From Anaerolineales bacterium (GTDB taxonomy: Bacteria > Chloroflexota > Anaerolineae > Anaerolineales > Villigracilaceae), in NCBI GenBank assembly GCA_026928255.1, contig JAIXKJ010000008.1, positions 845,298 through 909,297 on the forward strand: DNA of 64,000 nt, read 5' to 3'. The notes under the pieces are model-generated. The model ran no database searches. It was given only the letters and a program-made list of their open reading frames with translations, and was not told the origin of the DNA. Below are positions 8,623-17,120 of this stretch, in pieces (the first letter of the stretch is position 1; each line of letters opens with the position of its first letter). The translations under genes were made by a program, and so were the position numbers.

Positions 8623-9249
8623 ATGAAAAAACAAACGCCGCTTCTTTCGACGTTCAGCCTGATTCTGTTTCTGTTAGCCGCGTGCGCCCCCAAGCAGATT
8701 CAACTCCCCGACGAGTTCGTCAAAAAAGCCGTCAGCGCCACGCTGACCGCCCTCCCCGCGCCGACGCAATCCGCGCCGCCTACCGCGCTTCCCGCGCCGA
8801 CGGCGTTTTCGTTGGCTGGCTTATTTTGCGAATATCAATTCTGCATCGGGCATCCGTTAGACGTTGCTTTTTTTGACGTGAGCGCCAAGCAAAGTTCTGC
8901 GCCGCCGAACACATACAGTCAAGGCATCCTTGCCGGGCTGAACGGAAAATTATTCATTCAATTAATTTGGCAGTTGTCGCCTGGCTCGTCCAACCCGCAA
9001 TTTCTTTTTGACGCGATTCTAAACGACGCAGTGGATGTTGCCGCAAAAAATTCCAGCGTCTTTTTAGTGCGCGGCATGAACGTCGTCTATGACGACATTT
9101 CCAGCACGGCGACCTCGACCTTGCCCTACGGCGGCGGCGGCGCCTGGACCTGCGGCGACCGCGTTTTTGCGTGGAAGGTTTATACGCCGCAAGCCGAGAA
9201 CGCCCGTCCGCTTTTTGACGCGGCTTTAGACCGTTTTATTTGCGAATAA
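8623..9249 (+). CDS. lipoprotein of unknown function
   Basis: 208 residues. Signal peptide with lipobox LLAAC (residues 17-21), a Pro/Ala/Thr-rich linker to about residue 60, then a compact domain of about 150 residues with four cysteines that could pair. I do not recognise the family. TATAAT (8611-8616) lies exactly 6 nt before the ATG, so the mRNA is probably leaderless. The role is unknown; its place after nirK does not prove a link because a terminator intervenes. Confidence 0.7.
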   Translation: MKKQTPLLSTFSLILFLLAACAPKQIQLPDEFVKKAVSATLTALPAPTQSAPPTALPAPTAFSLAGLFCEYQFCIGHPLDVAFFDVSAKQSSAPPNTYSQGILAGLNGKLFIQLIWQLSPGSSNPQFLFDAILNDAVDVAAKNSSVFLVRGMNVVYDDISSTATSTLPYGGGGAWTCGDRVFAWKVYTPQAENARPLFDAALDRFICE

Positions 9250-9262
9250 AAAAGGAGAAACC

Positions 9263-9514
9263 ATGAGCGTTGAATACGATGTTACAAAACTGCAAGCGCG
9301 AGTCCGAGAATTAGAAGAGCGCCTCGACTTTCTTTACCAAGCGTTAAACATAACCTACGCCCCGTCGAATTCAAACAGAATTGACCCGCGCATTATCGAA
9401 GCGCTTCAAAAAGGCGACAAGATCGGCGCAATTAAGATCTACCGCGACATCACCGGAGAAGGGCTGGCGGAAGCCAAGTCCGCGATTGACGCCCTCGCCG
9501 TCGCGCTTTCGTAG
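9263..9514 (+). CDS. small protein with ribosomal L7/L12 C-terminal-like domain
   Basis: 83 residues. An N-terminal coiled helix (about 5-30) is followed by KIGAIKIYRDITGEGLAEAK, which matches the helix-turn pattern of the L7/L12 C-terminal domain. It lacks the L12 N-terminal dimer domain, so it is not the ribosomal protein itself; such short stand-alone domains are seen in many bacteria and their role is unclear. The ATG has an AAGGAG ribosome site. A strong terminator follows. Confidence 0.75.
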   Translation: MSVEYDVTKLQARVRELEERLDFLYQALNITYAPSNSNRIDPRIIEALQKGDKIGAIKIYRDITGEGLAEAKSAIDALAVALS

Positions 9515-9531
9515 CCTTCGGCGCAGGGAAC

Positions 9532-9562
9532 AAAAAACGTCGGAAGTTTTCCGACGTTTTTT
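9532..9562. terminator. bidirectional terminator
   Basis: Perfect 14-bp arms AAAAAACGTCGGAA/TTCCGACGTTTTTT with a 3-nt loop, between convergent genes (L7/L12-like protein and galE). A-run and T-run at the ends make it usable in both directions. Confidence 0.9.
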
Positions 9563-9566
9563 ATTT

Positions 9567-10544
9567 CTACTTCTTATACCCTCGCGGATGCGACTGATGC
9601 CACTCCCACGCGCTGGAAAGGATGTCGCGTAAGTTTGTATATTTTGGCTGCCAGCCCAATTCGTCTTTGATTTTTTGCGGCGAAGCGACCAAACGCGCAG
9701 GGTCGCCTGCGCGGCGCGGCTGCTCGACGACAGGGATCGCGTGTCCCGTCGCCTGACGCGCCGCTTCGATGACTTCGCGCACCGAAAACCCGTTGCCGCT
9801 GCCGACGTTGTAAATCATTTTGTCGCGCTCGTCTAACGCGCCCAAAGCGAGGATATGCGCCGAAACCAAATCCGCGATGTGAATGTAATCGCGGATGCAC
9901 GTCCCGTCGGGCGTGGGGTAATCCGTCCCGTAGATGGCGGCGGACTCGGCTTGACCGAGCGCAATTTGCAACACGCGCGGAATGAGATGCGATTCGGGCT
10001 GATGCGCTTCGCCGCGTCCGGGCAATGCGCCGCAAGCGTTGAAGTAGCGCAAAATCGCGCAACGCAGCCCAAAGATGGAGCGATACCATTCCAACGCTTG
10101 TTCGGTCATCAATTTGGTTTGCCCGTAAACGTTGGTCGGACCGAGCGGCGAATTTTCGGTCAGCGGCTCGTCGCTGGATTGATAAACCGCCGCGGTAGAC
10201 GAAAAAACAAATTTACGCACGCCCGCTTTGACGGCGGCGTCTATCAATTGCGCCGAGTTGGAAAAATTGTTCATAAAAAAGCGGCGCGGATCTTTCATGC
10301 TTTCGCCCGCTTCGATGAAGGCGGCGAAGTGCATGACCGCGTCGTATTTTTTCTCGTTGAGCGCTTCAATGAGCGCGTGGTTGTCGTCCAACGAGGCGTG
10401 GACGAAATGCGCGTCGGCAGGCACGGCTTCGCGGTGACCGGTAACCAGCGAGTCGTAAACCGTTACCGAATGCCCCGCTTGAATCAGCGCTTCCGCCGTT
10501 GCCGAGCCGATGTAGCCCGCGCCGCCCGTTATAAAAATGTTCAT
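9567..10544 (-). CDS. galE: UDP-glucose 4-epimerase GalE
   Basis: 325-residue extended SDR enzyme interconverting UDP-glucose and UDP-galactose (cytoplasmic). NAD-binding GGAGYIGS at residues 7-14, catalytic Ser in SSTAAVY and YGQTK (Tyr and Lys), and the GalE-specific NVYGQTKLMTE, RYFNACG and GTCIRDYIH segments. Full length. TATAAT and an AAGGAG ribosome site precede the ATG on the minus strand. It supplies sugar nucleotides for surface glycans. Confidence 0.92.
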   Translation of the reverse strand: MNIFITGGAGYIGSATAEALIQAGHSVTVYDSLVTGHREAVPADAHFVHASLDDNHALIEALNEKKYDAVMHFAAFIEAGESMKDPRRFFMNNFSNSAQLIDAAVKAGVRKFVFSSTAAVYQSSDEPLTENSPLGPTNVYGQTKLMTEQALEWYRSIFGLRCAILRYFNACGALPGRGEAHQPESHLIPRVLQIALGQAESAAIYGTDYPTPDGTCIRDYIHIADLVSAHILALGALDERDKMIYNVGSGNGFSVREVIEAARQATGHAIPVVEQPRRAGDPARLVASPQKIKDELGWQPKYTNLRDILSSAWEWHQSHPRGYKK

Positions 10545-10580
10545 AAACGCTCCTTAATAAAATAAATTATACCGAATTTG

Positions 10581-11489
10581 CTAGGGCGTTTTTTCTTCGT
10601 CCCAGCCTGCGGCATACCATTCTAAATACTCGCGGACGTGTTCGCCCCAATACGCTTCGGAGTGGTCGCCAAGGTAAACGCGAAACTCGTGCGGATGATC
10701 CAACGCGACGAGGTCTTCTTCAAATTCAAAAACGCTTTTCCACTCTCGGTCCACGTCGCCAACGTCAATCCACAAACGCGGACGAGAATCGTCGGGAATG
10801 TTTTTGACGAGATTTCGCAACATCGTCCCGTCGCCTTTGAAGATAGCGGGGGAGTGCAAACCGATTGCGCCGAATAAATTTGGATTCTGCAAACCGAGTT
10901 CCGCCGCCCAGCCGCCGCCGCGAGAAAGCCCGCCAACGGCGCGATAGGCGCGGTCGGGAATAGTGCGATACTTTTCGTCCGCATAAGGGATGAGCGCGTT
11001 AATCAGCCGTTCGCCAAAACGCCAGCCCGCTTGTAAATTCCACAAACTGTCGTCGGGGAAGATAATGATGAAGGGAACGCTTTTTTGAGAATGAATCATC
11101 TCGTCCGCCGCTTGCGGGACGCCGAGCCGAATCCATTGATCGTCGGTGTAGGTTTGTCCGTGCAATAAATATAAAACGGGATAACGCGCTTCGGCGGAAT
11201 CTTCGTAACAAGGGGGAAGATAAATGAGAAAGGGCTGTTGCGGATTCGTCGTCGAGACGAGGTCTTCTTTGACTTGTCCCGCCTCGTTGCGACAAGCGGG
11301 CGGAGTCTCCGTCGGCGCGGGCGGAAGCGGACTTGGCGTAAACGTCGCCGTCGGAATGGAAGTCGAAGTCGCGGCGGGGAGTCGCGTCGCCGTCGCGGTT
11401 GGCGGAATCTCGTTTGCGGCGGCGCAGGCGCACAGTCCCAAGAGAAGCGCGAACGAAGTCAATTTTTGAACGGCTTGACGGGTATTCAT
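10581..11489 (-). CDS. lipoprotein with alpha/beta-hydrolase esterase domain
   Basis: 302 residues. Signal peptide with lipobox near residues 17-21, Thr/Pro-rich linker (about 30-65), then an esterase D/enterochelin-esterase-like fold. Nucleophile GLSRGG, an LHG oxyanion-type segment (LYLLHGQTYTDDQW), and a late GDHSEAYW His complete a likely Ser-Asp-His triad. Substrate unknown, probably an ester or glycan-linked acyl group outside the cell. I place the start at 11489: TATAAT sits 7 nt upstream, and the in-frame ATG three codons earlier overlaps that box. Confidence 0.8.
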   Translation of the reverse strand: MNTRQAVQKLTSFALLLGLCACAAANEIPPTATATRLPAATSTSIPTATFTPSPLPPAPTETPPACRNEAGQVKEDLVSTTNPQQPFLIYLPPCYEDSAEARYPVLYLLHGQTYTDDQWIRLGVPQAADEMIHSQKSVPFIIIFPDDSLWNLQAGWRFGERLINALIPYADEKYRTIPDRAYRAVGGLSRGGGWAAELGLQNPNLFGAIGLHSPAIFKGDGTMLRNLVKNIPDDSRPRLWIDVGDVDREWKSVFEFEEDLVALDHPHEFRVYLGDHSEAYWGEHVREYLEWYAAGWDEEKTP

Positions 11490-11523
11490 CCTTCGCATTA
11501 TACTCGGCAGGCTTGTTTGTCAT

Positions 11524-11598
11524 CGGGGCGTGGCGCAGTCCGGCTAGCGCGCTTGCTTTGGGAGCAAGAGGTCGTAGGTTCGAATCCTATCGCCCCGA
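11524..11598 (+). tRNA. tRNA-Pro (anticodon TGG)
   Basis: 75-nt cloverleaf: acceptor CGGGGCG/CGCCCCG with A73, D-arm TGGCGCAGTCCGGCTAGCGC, anticodon stem CTTGC/GCAAG around loop TTTGGGA, T-arm GTAGG-TTCGAAT-CCTAT. CCA is not encoded. Its last 18 nt and what follows are repeated downstream. Confidence 0.95.
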
Positions 11599-11827
11599 CA
11601 AAAAACAGTCGTCGGTTTCCCCATTGAGGGGATGCTACGAATCCTATCGCCCCGACAAAAACTGTCGTCGGTTTCCCCATTGAGGGGATGCTACGAATCC
11701 TATCGCCCCGACAAAAAATAGTCGTCGGTTTCCCCATTGAGGGGATGCTACGAATCCTATTGCCCCGACAAAAAACAGTCGTCGGTTTTCCCATTGAGGG
11801 GATGCTACGAATCCTATCGCCCCGACA
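11581..11827 (+). repeat. tandem array built from the tRNA-Pro 3' end
   Basis: Five copies of CGAATCCTATCGCCCCGACA start at 11581 (inside the tRNA), 11638, 11694, 11751 and 11808, so the period is 56-57 bp. Between them are four nearly identical 37-bp spacers with GTCGTCGGTTTCCCC and a small TCCCCATTGAGGGGA hairpin. Copies differ by a few substitutions and one 1-nt indel. The tRNA halves needed for a cloverleaf are absent from copies 2-5, so these are tails, not tRNA genes. Confidence 0.9.
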
Positions 11828-11839
11828 GAACTTTCCTTG

Positions 11840-11877
11840 TCCGTTTCCCTCCGTGAATCCGTGACAGAGTCCGTTTA
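11840..11877 (+). repeat. 38-bp dispersed repeat, copy 1
   Basis: Intergenic sequence starting TCCGTTTCCCTCCGTGAATC and ending GACAGAGTCCGTTTA. It matches 33 of 38 bases of 41711-41748, which lies in frame inside the biotin carrier protein gene. Confidence 0.7.
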
Positions 11878-11917
11878 CTCCCTTTTGTTATGCTAAAATT
11901 AAGCCAGAGGTTTTAAT

Positions 11918-12220
11918 ATGACAAAGAAAATTGACGGCGTAATTGAAGCGGTGCGTTATAAGAACGGACAAATTGTCTTGGCGCGCGGGTACGAACGGCG
12001 CGGATTTACCTACTCGGACCGAGTCCTCTTTGACCGCAAAACTTTATTAGAGCGTTTGCAAAAAGGAATGCGCTTTTCGGCGGGGACGCGGCAAATCTAC
12101 AAAGCCAGCACCTTCACGCTTGCCAAACCGATTCAACTCGTCAAAGCCGACGGGCGCGAATATATCTCCACCGATGAAAACGCGACCCAAGACGAACTCG
12201 AAGGCGTTCCCTTTTTCTAG
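11918..12220 (+). CDS. conserved-looking small protein of unknown function
   Basis: 100 residues, no signal peptide or membrane segment, basic in the first half and acidic at the end. Predicted mostly beta (VIEAVRYKNGQIVLARGYERRG). I do not recognise a domain. It lies 9 nt before the NERD-like membrane protein on the same strand, and the two may act together. A TATGCT/TAAAAT -10 region lies about 20 nt upstream. Confidence 0.6.
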   Translation: MTKKIDGVIEAVRYKNGQIVLARGYERRGFTYSDRVLFDRKTLLERLQKGMRFSAGTRQIYKASTFTLAKPIQLVKADGREYISTDENATQDELEGVPFF

Positions 12221-12229
12221 GCGATTTCT

Positions 12230-13042
12230 ATGAAAGTATATGAGCGAACTCCGTTGTTGGACGCGCAAGGGAATTTATCGCCCGTCGCGCGGATTCAAGG
12301 CACGCTGAAATATGGATTAAATTGGGCGAACGAACTCGAGGCGCAAAAAGTCGTTATGGCGCAATTTGCGCGGACGTTGGAAAAAGGCTTCGTCGTCATT
12401 CGCAACTTCAACTTGCCCAAAAGCGACATCATCATTCCGCTGATTTTGATCGGACATGGCGCGCTTTTCGTAATTTTAGCCACGCCGATTAAAGGCGAGT
12501 TTGAGGCGAAAGAAAACGAATGGAACACCGTCAAAAACGGCATTGCCGCGCCCGCCAGCCGCAACTTGATTGACCAAGTCTCCAAATATGCGCGCGTGTT
12601 TCAACGCTACCTTTCGCTGAATCAAATTAACGTCTCCGTGCCAATCGAGCCGATTCTAATTTTGACCAACCCTGGCGCCAACGTCGAATCGCATCGCCCC
12701 GTCGCCCGCGTCGTTCGCAGCGACGCGATAAAACAATTCGCCAGTTCAATCAACCAAGCCAACCCGATTCTCCGCGCCGAACAAATCGTCGCCTTAGCGG
12801 ACTTAATCGTCGAGCCGCAGCTCAAAGAGGAAAATCAAGACCTCGCCGCGCAAACGGAATTGGACGCGCCTGAGGCGCAACCCCCGCCCAATGGACAGAA
12901 AAAAGCGGCGGCGCGTCCGGCGGCGGCAAAGGCAAAAAAGCCGACGCTCTCGCGCAATCAAATGATTCTGCTCGCCGTCTTCGGCGTCTTTGAATGTTGC
13001 GTCATCGCCGTCGGCGGATATTTCCTCTACACTCTTTTATAA
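12230..13042 (+). CDS. NERD-like domain protein with C-terminal membrane anchor
   Basis: 270 residues. Residues about 40-190 have the order of secondary structure seen in NERD (nuclease-related) domains, with DIIIPLILIGHGALFVI followed by a Lys/Glu-rich strand, but the usual acidic E-x-K nuclease signature after the beta strand is not clear, so activity is doubtful. An Ala/Pro/Lys-rich linker (215-245) leads to one transmembrane helix at 246-268, putting the domain in the cytoplasm. Family assignment is tentative. Confidence 0.55.
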   Translation: MKVYERTPLLDAQGNLSPVARIQGTLKYGLNWANELEAQKVVMAQFARTLEKGFVVIRNFNLPKSDIIIPLILIGHGALFVILATPIKGEFEAKENEWNTVKNGIAAPASRNLIDQVSKYARVFQRYLSLNQINVSVPIEPILILTNPGANVESHRPVARVVRSDAIKQFASSINQANPILRAEQIVALADLIVEPQLKEENQDLAAQTELDAPEAQPPPNGQKKAAARPAAAKAKKPTLSRNQMILLAVFGVFECCVIAVGGYFLYTLL

Positions 13043-13045
13043 TTT

Positions 13046-13777
13046 TTGAACGCGCCTTTTCTCTCCATCGTCATCCCCGCTTATAACGAAGCCAAGCGCC
13101 TGCCCAATTCGCTTGAGCGAATTTTCGCTTTCCTCGACGCGCAAGATTATTCCAGCGAAGTGATCGTGGTCGAAAACGGCAGCGCCGACAATACCTTCCA
13201 AGTCGCTAAGCAATTTACGAAAGAACACCCCAACCTGACGGTCGTGCAAGAAAGCCAAAAAGGCAAAGGCAACGCCGTGCGGCGCGGCATGTTCGTCGCG
13301 CGCGGCGAATTCCGCTTCATCTGCGACGCCGACCTCTCGATGCCCATCGAAGACCTGCCCAATTTCCTCCCGCCCGCCATCGAAGATTTTGACCTAGCCA
13401 TCGCCTCGCGCGAAGCCGAAGGCGCGGTGCGCTATAACGAGCCGCCTTATCGCCACGTCGGCGGGCGCGCCATCAACTTCATCGTGCGCCTTTTTATTTT
13501 GCCCGGCTTGCACGACACGCAATGCGGCTTCAAATGCTTTCGCGCCGAAACCGCGCAAATCCTTTTTGAAAAACAAACCATGCTCGGCTGGTCTTTCGAC
13601 ATCGAGTTGCTTTACCTCGCCCGCCGTCGCAAATTACGCATCCGCGAAATTCCCATCCACTGGCACTTCGACGCGGACAGCAAAGTCAGCGCTGTGCGCG
13701 ACGCTCTACGCATGATCGGCGACATCTTCCACATTCACCTCAACGCTTTGCGCGGCGTCTATGGGCGTAAAGCCTGA
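13046..13777 (+). CDS. family 2 glycosyltransferase (dolichyl-phosphate sugar synthase-like)
   Basis: 243 residues, GT-A fold. SIVIPAYNEAKRLP at the start, VVENGSADNT nucleotide site, and DADLSMP metal site (the DxD of this group). The late HDTQCGFKCF and W-FDIELL segments resemble polyprenyl-phosphate glucosyl- or mannosyltransferases. There is no C-terminal membrane region, so it is likely peripheral. The start is TTG at 13046, three nt after the previous stop; no ATG fits. It overlaps rnhB by 17 nt. Confidence 0.85.
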   Translation: MNAPFLSIVIPAYNEAKRLPNSLERIFAFLDAQDYSSEVIVVENGSADNTFQVAKQFTKEHPNLTVVQESQKGKGNAVRRGMFVARGEFRFICDADLSMPIEDLPNFLPPAIEDFDLAIASREAEGAVRYNEPPYRHVGGRAINFIVRLFILPGLHDTQCGFKCFRAETAQILFEKQTMLGWSFDIELLYLARRRKLRIREIPIHWHFDADSKVSAVRDALRMIGDIFHIHLNALRGVYGRKA

Positions 13778-14378
13778 CTTAACGCACGAGTCCGCGCTGT
13801 GGACGGCATACCCGTTAATTGCGGGATTAGACGAAGCGGGGCGCGGCGCGTTGGCGGGACCCGTTTGCGTTGGCGCGGTCATCTTGCCAACTAACTCCGC
13901 GCCGCTTTTACAGACCTTGAACGGAGTCCGCGACTCCAAACAGTTGACTCCCCGAAAGCGCTCCGCGCTCGCGCCGCTGATTCGAGAATCCGCGCTGACT
14001 TCCGCCGTCGGCTTTTCCTCCGCCGCAGAAATTGACTCAATCGGCATCGTCGCCGCAATACGACTCGCCGCCGTCCGCGCCTTGCAAGCGTTGACGTTCG
14101 CCCCCGATTATCTGCTGACCGATTTCCGCTTAGACCTGCCCGAAGCGGAACTTTCGCAAACGGCGTTGGTCAAGGGCGATCAACTTTCGTTGACGATTGC
14201 CTGCGCGTCCATCCTCGCCAAAACCGTCCGCGACGAAACCATGCAAAACTTAAGCGCCGAATATCCCGCTTACGGATTGGCGAAACACAAAGGCTACGGC
14301 ACGTCTTTTCATCGAGAAAAAATAATTGCGTCGGGCTTTTCGCCCATTCATCGCAAGACGTTTCAAATAAAAAAATAA
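13761..14378 (+). CDS. rnhB: ribonuclease HII
   Basis: 205-residue type 2 RNase H removing RNA from RNA-DNA hybrids and single ribonucleotides. AGLDEAGRGALAGPV carries catalytic D24 and E25; VRDSKQL, the LLTDFRLDLPE strand (D121) and SILAKTVRDE supply the rest of the DEDD set and the substrate loop. Normal length. The ATG lies inside the glycosyltransferase gene (17-nt overlap), so the two are coupled. A hairpin terminator overlaps the stop. Confidence 0.92.
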   Translation: MGVKPDLTHESALWTAYPLIAGLDEAGRGALAGPVCVGAVILPTNSAPLLQTLNGVRDSKQLTPRKRSALAPLIRESALTSAVGFSSAAEIDSIGIVAAIRLAAVRALQALTFAPDYLLTDFRLDLPEAELSQTALVKGDQLSLTIACASILAKTVRDETMQNLSAEYPAYGLAKHKGYGTSFHREKIIASGFSPIHRKTFQIKK

Positions 14379-14400
14379 CCGCGAGAAAATTCCCGCGGTT
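14377..14400. terminator. hairpin terminator between convergent genes
   Basis: AACCGCG/CGCGGTT stem with inner partial pairing, starting in the rnhB stop codon and followed by a T-rich stretch (ATTTTTCT). It also sits just past the end of the minus-strand LysM gene. Confidence 0.65.
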
Positions 14401-14419
14401 GCCAATTTTTCTAATTCCT

Positions 14420-15256
14420 CTATCGCTTCCCCAACTTGCTGCTGGGTTTGCCCGATTGCCAGGCGTAAAATCCCAGCCCCGCGCCGCCGAGAAGCAAGAC
14501 CGCGCCGAACAGCGCCAATCCAATAGATGCGCCGCCGCTTCCGCCGCTTGGCTGATTTTCTTCGGCTTTTGGCGCGTCGCCCGCCACCACGTCTTTGGAT
14601 TGCGCGCTGAAGCTGACAAAGGCGCGGTCGCCAGCGTTGACTTTGAGCGAGTAGTTCAAATCTATCGTCGGGTTGTAATTGTCGGGAAAGGCGGCGGAGA
14701 CGTTATAAATCCCTTCGGGGACGTTAGTGAAACAAATGCCGGGATAAGAAGCGCCAGACGACGCGACCGTTTTCAGCGAAGCCGAATACTTGCCGTTGAT
14801 TTCCGTTACGTCCACCGCGCCGTCCGCGACGACGGGTTCGTCTTCTTGACGTTGCGCGTCGCCGTTTTTGTCGTCGTACAACAGCACGCAGACTTCCGTC
14901 AGCCCTGAAAGCGGAGTCGGCGTAACGGTCGGAATTCCCGACGTCGCCTGCGCTTGCGCCGTCGCCGTCGGCAGCGCCACCGCGCCGATTAATAATTCTT
15001 GACCTTCGACGAGCGAACAGGCTTCGTCTAATTTAGGATTTAATTGGCGCAACTGCTCGACGGTAATTCCGTTCAGCGCCGCCACGCGAAAGCAATTGTC
15101 GCCCGCTTGAACGATGTAGATGATGCGCCCGTCTTCGCCGGGTGTCGGCGTGGGAATCTCTTGCTGACGGCTGGGCGCGGCGCCGACGGGCAGCCACATG
15201 CCGAACAACACGAACCCGATTATCGTCAAGAAGGCGAAAAAACGCTTTGAATTCAT
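14420..15256 (-). CDS. LysM-domain surface protein with C-terminal membrane anchor
   Basis: 278 residues. Signal peptide (1-27), LysM domain (about 46-92, IYIVQAGDNCFRVAALNGIT), Thr-rich spacer, then a beta-sandwich of the SdrD B-like/Cna-B type beginning LLYDDKNGDAQRQEDEP with a Ca-binding look, and a hydrophobic helix (about 240-265) plus basic tail at the C-terminus. Probably anchored in the membrane and bound to peptidoglycan or another glycan. TATAAT lies 7 nt before the ATG (15264-15269, minus), so probably leaderless. Confidence 0.75.
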   Translation of the reverse strand: MNSKRFFAFLTIIGFVLFGMWLPVGAAPSRQQEIPTPTPGEDGRIIYIVQAGDNCFRVAALNGITVEQLRQLNPKLDEACSLVEGQELLIGAVALPTATAQAQATSGIPTVTPTPLSGLTEVCVLLYDDKNGDAQRQEDEPVVADGAVDVTEINGKYSASLKTVASSGASYPGICFTNVPEGIYNVSAAFPDNYNPTIDLNYSLKVNAGDRAFVSFSAQSKDVVAGDAPKAEENQPSGGSGGASIGLALFGAVLLLGGAGLGFYAWQSGKPSSKLGKR

Positions 15257-15312
15257 CGTGAAAATTATATCAGATTCAAATAGGGATAAAATAAAGGCGG
15301 AAACGAGGCCTT

Positions 15313-16725
15313 ATGAAAACGCTCATCAAAAACGGGACGCTGATTACCGCGTCCGAAACCTTTCGCGCCGACTTATTAATTGAAGGCGAAAAAATAACGC
15401 GCGTCGGATTTAATTTGACGGAAAGCCCCGACTTGCAAATTGACGCGACGGGAAAGTTGATTATGCCCGGCGGCGTAGACCCGCACGTCCACCTCGATTT
15501 GCCGATGTTCGACACCGTCTCTTCCGACGACCATTACAGCGGACACAAAGCGGCGGCTTTCGGCGGCACGACGACGGCGCTGGACTTCGTCGTCTTGGAA
15601 GACGAAGGCTTCGAGCCTTCGGTCGAGTTGTGGATGAAGAAAGCCGAAAAAGCCGCGATTGATTATTCCTTCCACATGAACTTAACGCGCTTCGACGACG
15701 ACCTCGCCCAAAGCATTCCGTCGCTGATGAAAATGGGCGTTCAAACCTTAAAGGTTTTCACCGCCTACAACGGACGCCTGCGCCTCGACGACGGCGGCAT
15801 CTTCCGCGCTTTGCAAATTGCGCGCGACAACGGCATGTTGGTCATGGCGCACTGCGAAAACGGCGACGTCATCGAAAGGCTGACCGAGCAAGCCCGCGCC
15901 GAGGGGCGCTCCTCGCCGATTTGGCACGCGCTGACTCGTCCTGCTTGGGGGGCGGTCGAATCGTCGCTGCGGATGGCGGCGATGGCGGAACAAGCCGACG
16001 CGCCCGTTTACATCGTCCACATGAACGCGGCGGGCGAAGTGGACATGCTGCGCTACGCGCGCGAGCGCGGAGTCAAAGTGATGGGCGAGACTTGTCCGCA
16101 ATATCTTTTTTTCACCCTCGACCATATCGCCCGCCCCGACGGCGCAAAGTGGATTTGCTCGCCGCCGATGCGAACCGAAGCGGATAACGCCCGCCTGTGG
16201 GAAGGGCTGTCGCAAAATATTTTGCAAACCATCGGCACCGATCATTGTCCCTTTTTCTACGACGGGACGCGCCCGATTCTTTACGAAGGCGAAGAAATTG
16301 CCATCCCTGGCAAAGAACTGGGACGCGACGACTTTACGAAAATCCCCAACGGCATTCCGGGCATTCAAGACCGCCTGCCCGTTTTATGGACCTACGGCGT
16401 GAACGCGGGCTACCTCACGCCCAACCAATTCGTCGCGTACACCTCGTCTAACCCTGCAAAAATTTTCGGCTTGTACCCGCGCAAGGGCGCGTTGATTGCG
16501 GGCGCCGACGCGGACGTCGTCATCTGGGATCCTGAAAAGCGCGTCAAGTATGGCAAGGCGCATTCGCATCAACGCACCGATTACAACGTGTATGAAGATT
16601 GGGAACTTAAGGGTTATCCCGAAAAAGTTTTTCTGCGCGGCAAATTAATTGTGGACGGCGACCAATGGAAAGGCGCGCGCGGCGGCGGCGAATTTCTGAA
16701 GCGCGGCGTCGGCGAAGTGTTGTAA
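15313..16725 (+). CDS. hydA: dihydropyrimidinase / D-hydantoinase
   Basis: 470-residue amidohydrolase opening cyclic ureides such as dihydropyrimidines or hydantoins. The binuclear metal ligands are all visible: H58 and H60 (DPHVHLD), K148 (TLKVFTAYNGR, to be carboxylated), H181, H237 and D311 (IGTDHCPF). The VIWDPEKRVKYG C-terminal block is typical of this group rather than of dihydroorotase. Full length. Whether it serves pyrimidine breakdown or another amide cannot be told; no partner N-carbamoyl amidase is seen here. Confidence 0.9.
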   Translation: MKTLIKNGTLITASETFRADLLIEGEKITRVGFNLTESPDLQIDATGKLIMPGGVDPHVHLDLPMFDTVSSDDHYSGHKAAAFGGTTTALDFVVLEDEGFEPSVELWMKKAEKAAIDYSFHMNLTRFDDDLAQSIPSLMKMGVQTLKVFTAYNGRLRLDDGGIFRALQIARDNGMLVMAHCENGDVIERLTEQARAEGRSSPIWHALTRPAWGAVESSLRMAAMAEQADAPVYIVHMNAAGEVDMLRYARERGVKVMGETCPQYLFFTLDHIARPDGAKWICSPPMRTEADNARLWEGLSQNILQTIGTDHCPFFYDGTRPILYEGEEIAIPGKELGRDDFTKIPNGIPGIQDRLPVLWTYGVNAGYLTPNQFVAYTSSNPAKIFGLYPRKGALIAGADADVVIWDPEKRVKYGKAHSHQRTDYNVYEDWELKGYPEKVFLRGKLIVDGDQWKGARGGGEFLKRGVGEVL

Positions 16726-16742
16726 AAAAACTGCGAGGTCTA

Positions 16743-17120
16743 TTGACAAACCCCAACCCGACAACCTGCGAAGCGCTCATCGTTCACTGCATAGATTTCC
16801 GCTTGCAAAAATTTCTTCATGCGTGGAGCGCCGAGCGCTTTGGTTACGACAACTTTGACATTCTCGCCATTGCGGGCGCCGCGCGCGATTACGAAACCAT
16901 TTTCAAGCATGTCCAACTCGCCGCGCAAGTTCACAACATCCAAACTGTTTGCGTCGTCAACCATGAAGATTGTCGCGGTTACGGCGCGGAGGGAACGCGC
17001 GAACGCCACAGCCGCGATTTAAACGAAGCGCGAAAAAAAATTAACGCCGCCTTTTCGCATTTGAACGTCGAGACCTATTACTTGCATTTAGACGGAACGT
17101 TTGAACTGATTTTGCCATGA
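16743..17120 (+). CDS. short beta-carbonic anhydrase-like protein
   Basis: 125 residues from a TTG start at 16743. It carries the beta-class zinc signature CxDxR (C16, D18, R20 in VHCIDFR) and HxxC (H74, C77 in NHEDC), in the usual order and spacing for a minimal form of the fold. It is far shorter than typical beta-carbonic anhydrases (about 200 residues), so CO2 hydration is plausible but unproven. Follows the hydantoinase by 17 nt and overlaps the next gene by ATGA. Hydantoinase chemistry and TsaC both involve bicarbonate or carbamoyl groups, a possible reason for the grouping. Confidence 0.7.
   Translation: MTNPNPTTCEALIVHCIDFRLQKFLHAWSAERFGYDNFDILAIAGAARDYETIFKHVQLAAQVHNIQTVCVVNHEDCRGYGAEGTRERHSRDLNEARKKINAAFSHLNVETYYLHLDGTFELILP

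Noticed and set aside
11581..11827. CRISPR-like array after tRNA-Pro
   Set aside because: Repeats and spacers are both nearly identical between units, so this is a plain tandem repeat; no cas genes are near.
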